This document shows positions 63,010 through 64,000 of a stretch of 64,000 nucleotides of DNA, piece after piece. The position numbers and the translations under genes are program-made. Origin of the DNA: JAFNAG01 sp963824985 (GTDB lineage Bacteria; Acidobacteriota; UBA6911); assembly GCA_963824985.1 (NCBI GenBank), contig CAWGRQ010000020.1, positions 1 to 64,000 of the forward strand. Reading direction: 5' to 3'. The notes under the pieces were generated by a model. The model worked only from the letters and a program-made list of their open reading frames with translations, was not told the origin of the DNA and ran no database searches. Numbering within the stretch: position 1 is the first letter of the stretch; every line of letters begins with the position of its first letter.

Positions 63010-63286
63010 AACAGGCAAAAGCCGGAGAAAGCTTGCCAAACGAAAAGGGTTTCAGTGCAATTGCTGAATGGATCAGGCGGGCGGGGCGAATGAGGAGAGC
63101 TCACAAACCGGCAACAAGGCGATCTGAAGCACGCAGATGAGGTGACCTCTGTCGCGAACGATTGAGGATCAGGAGTTGCTGCCTGGCGAGTACGGACTCG
63201 GCGACAACGGAACGGAGGCTGCCCGGACCCAGTAGCCGGGCGAGAGTAGCGAGGACATGAACGAAAAGGATGACGAGATCGCGCAT
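63010..63286 (-). pseudogene. Transposase/integrase N-terminal relic
   Basis: The frame reads RDLVILFVHVLATLARLLGPGS, VVAESVLARQQLLILNRSRQ and RAPHLRASDRL-type sequence to a TGA at 63101-63103, then continues with LLIRPARLIHSAIALKP after the stop. This is the conserved start of a widespread DDE integrase-like insertion-sequence protein; the catalytic domain is gone. Also present as a smaller relic at 42030-42150. Confidence 0.6.
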
Positions 63287-63381
63287 TTCCTGATTGTAAG
63301 AAATCCTGATATTGCCTGGGGGTGTGCTGCAAAGCAACAATTCGCCAGGAACAAGTCAAGGATTGGGAGAAATCCGCACGT

Positions 63382-64000
63382 CTACTCCAGCTTGAATCTG
63401 GCCAATTGCACCTGTTCCTTTCCGGAAACGTTTTTGTGAATCAGGGCATACAGCCAGCCATCGCGAAACACCATCTGTTTGCGGCCGCCAACGCGCAGGG
63501 ATACGCCCTCAGGCAGGGTGAAGCGGCATGTGCCCAGTGTTTTTCCGGATTGTGAAAAGGCCATGAATTCCACGTTCGCCGAATTGACAGGGTCGGTCAG
63601 GAAAACCAGTATGTTTCCCTGGTCGTCGGTAAGCAGGTTGGAGTAATAGGGCAGTGTAGTGGGGTAATCGTTCAACTTTTCCCTGGCTTGCTTGATTGCA
63701 TCCGTTGAAACTTTCTTGTTGGCGGCGAGTGAGTCGAGGTTCTGGCTAATGCGCTGCACGGCCTGAGCCTTCTGCTCGGGATTGAGTGTTGGGCGCCGGA
63801 CGGGCAGGGTGAAACTGCCGATCTTGCGACCTTCTGAAGAAAAGAGCAGGATTTCGGGGGAATCGGAATAACCGACCACCAGCTTGCCTTCGGGTGTGCC
63901 GGCGATGATTAGCCTCCCGATATTGGAAGGCATACCCACGCCCAGCATCCCTCCCACCATCCTTCCCCCCATCCTTTGACCCACCTCCGGTTTTATTGGC
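63382..64000 (-). CDS. Propeller-type protein, 5' end outside the window
   Basis: At least 206 codons, open to the right edge of the window (PIKPEVGQRMGGRMVGG continues upstream). It shows 6-bladed propeller features: LVVGYSDSPEILLFSSEGRKIGSFTL, LLTDDQGNILVFL, VEFMAFSQSGKTLGTCRFTL and MVFRDGWLYALIHKN. Such propellers are often secreted and bind or hydrolyse unknown substrates in Acidobacteria. No stop or frameshift seen in the part available. Confidence 0.72.
   Translation of the reverse strand, partial: PIKPEVGQRMGGRMVGGMLGVGMPSNIGRLIIAGTPEGKLVVGYSDSPEILLFSSEGRKIGSFTLPVRRPTLNPEQKAQAVQRISQNLDSLAANKKVSTDAIKQAREKLNDYPTTLPYYSNLLTDDQGNILVFLTDPVNSANVEFMAFSQSGKTLGTCRFTLPEGVSLRVGGRKQMVFRDGWLYALIHKNVSGKEQVQLARFKLE

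Noticed and set aside
1..64000. CRISPR array, tRNA or rRNA genes
   Set aside because: I saw no regularly spaced identical repeats and no cloverleaf or rRNA-like stretch. The repeats at 38311-38400 are contiguous, not spacer-separated.

Overview
The window looks like a chromosomal accessory region of an uncultured Acidobacteriota bacterium, probably near Solibacter/Bryobacter. The pointers are a VWFA-related Acidobacterial-type protein, two PadR regulators each coupled to a short permease-prefix membrane protein, an ECF-like sigma factor followed by a small anti-sigma-like gene, and many secreted proteins seen mostly in this phylum. Taxonomy is inferred from gene content only. I saw no rRNA, tRNA or CRISPR array. 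Mobile and broken DNA is very abundant.

Layout. 1-5.7 kb: a decayed recombinase-in-trio (RIT) element, a second RIT-type recombinase facing it, and an IS91-family remnant. 5.9-10.1 kb: a five-gene minus-strand run coding a membrane-anchored thioredoxin-like protein, a 17-cysteine secreted protein and three other exported proteins. 10.3-11.9 kb: an IS91 end, a nested inverted repeat, and a Phd/PIN toxin-antitoxin pair with a readable promoter-operator. 12-16 kb: an MFS transporter and a VWA-domain secreted protein. 16.06-18.88 kb: a two-gene insertion element with perfect 24-bp terminal inverted repeats that I cannot place in a named family. 19-25 kb: a secreted protein, a sigma/anti-sigma pair, and an outer-membrane barrel protein with a secreted partner. 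25.46-28.13 kb: an IS21-family element. 28.7-30.7 kb: a PD-(D/E)XK-like nuclease gene followed by a zinc-ribbon protein gene. 31-35.4 kb: PadR/permease-prefix module, lipoprotein-sorting-like protein, alpha/beta hydrolase, unknown gene. 35.5-37.4 kb: an LVIVD-type repeat protein interrupted by one TGA. 37.6-39.6 kb: remnant of a phage replication module (loader, replication protein with embedded repeats, DnaB C-terminus) fused to an IS91 end. 40-44 kb: a secreted protein, gene relics, a DUF4258/DUF2283 pair, a HicA/HicB pair and a 345-bp fold-back element.

44.4-53.2 kb: a 1.4-kb 3' part of pbpC is duplicated in direct orientation (about 99% identical). Between the copies lies 4.9 kb of foreign material: RadC fragment, frameshifted GmrSD-like restriction gene, cytosine methyltransferase C-termini and a PadR module. 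This is the arrangement expected from single-crossover integration of a circle carrying a pbpC fragment. 50.8-59 kb: penicillin-binding protein 1C and an alpha-2-macroglobulin, overlapping by 4 bp. 59.1-62.8 kb: a sodium:solute symporter, an FAD-binding reductase and a two-cluster ferredoxin in one operon. The right edge cuts a propeller-type protein.

Most original leads: the unclassified element at 16-18.9 kb with its hairpin control site; the thioredoxin/cysteine-rich operon; inverted-repeat motifs of the IS21 element repeated inside its own istA; the repeat array inside the phage replication gene; the probable Campbell-type integration at pbpC; and the near-leaderless, operator-embedded PadR promoters.
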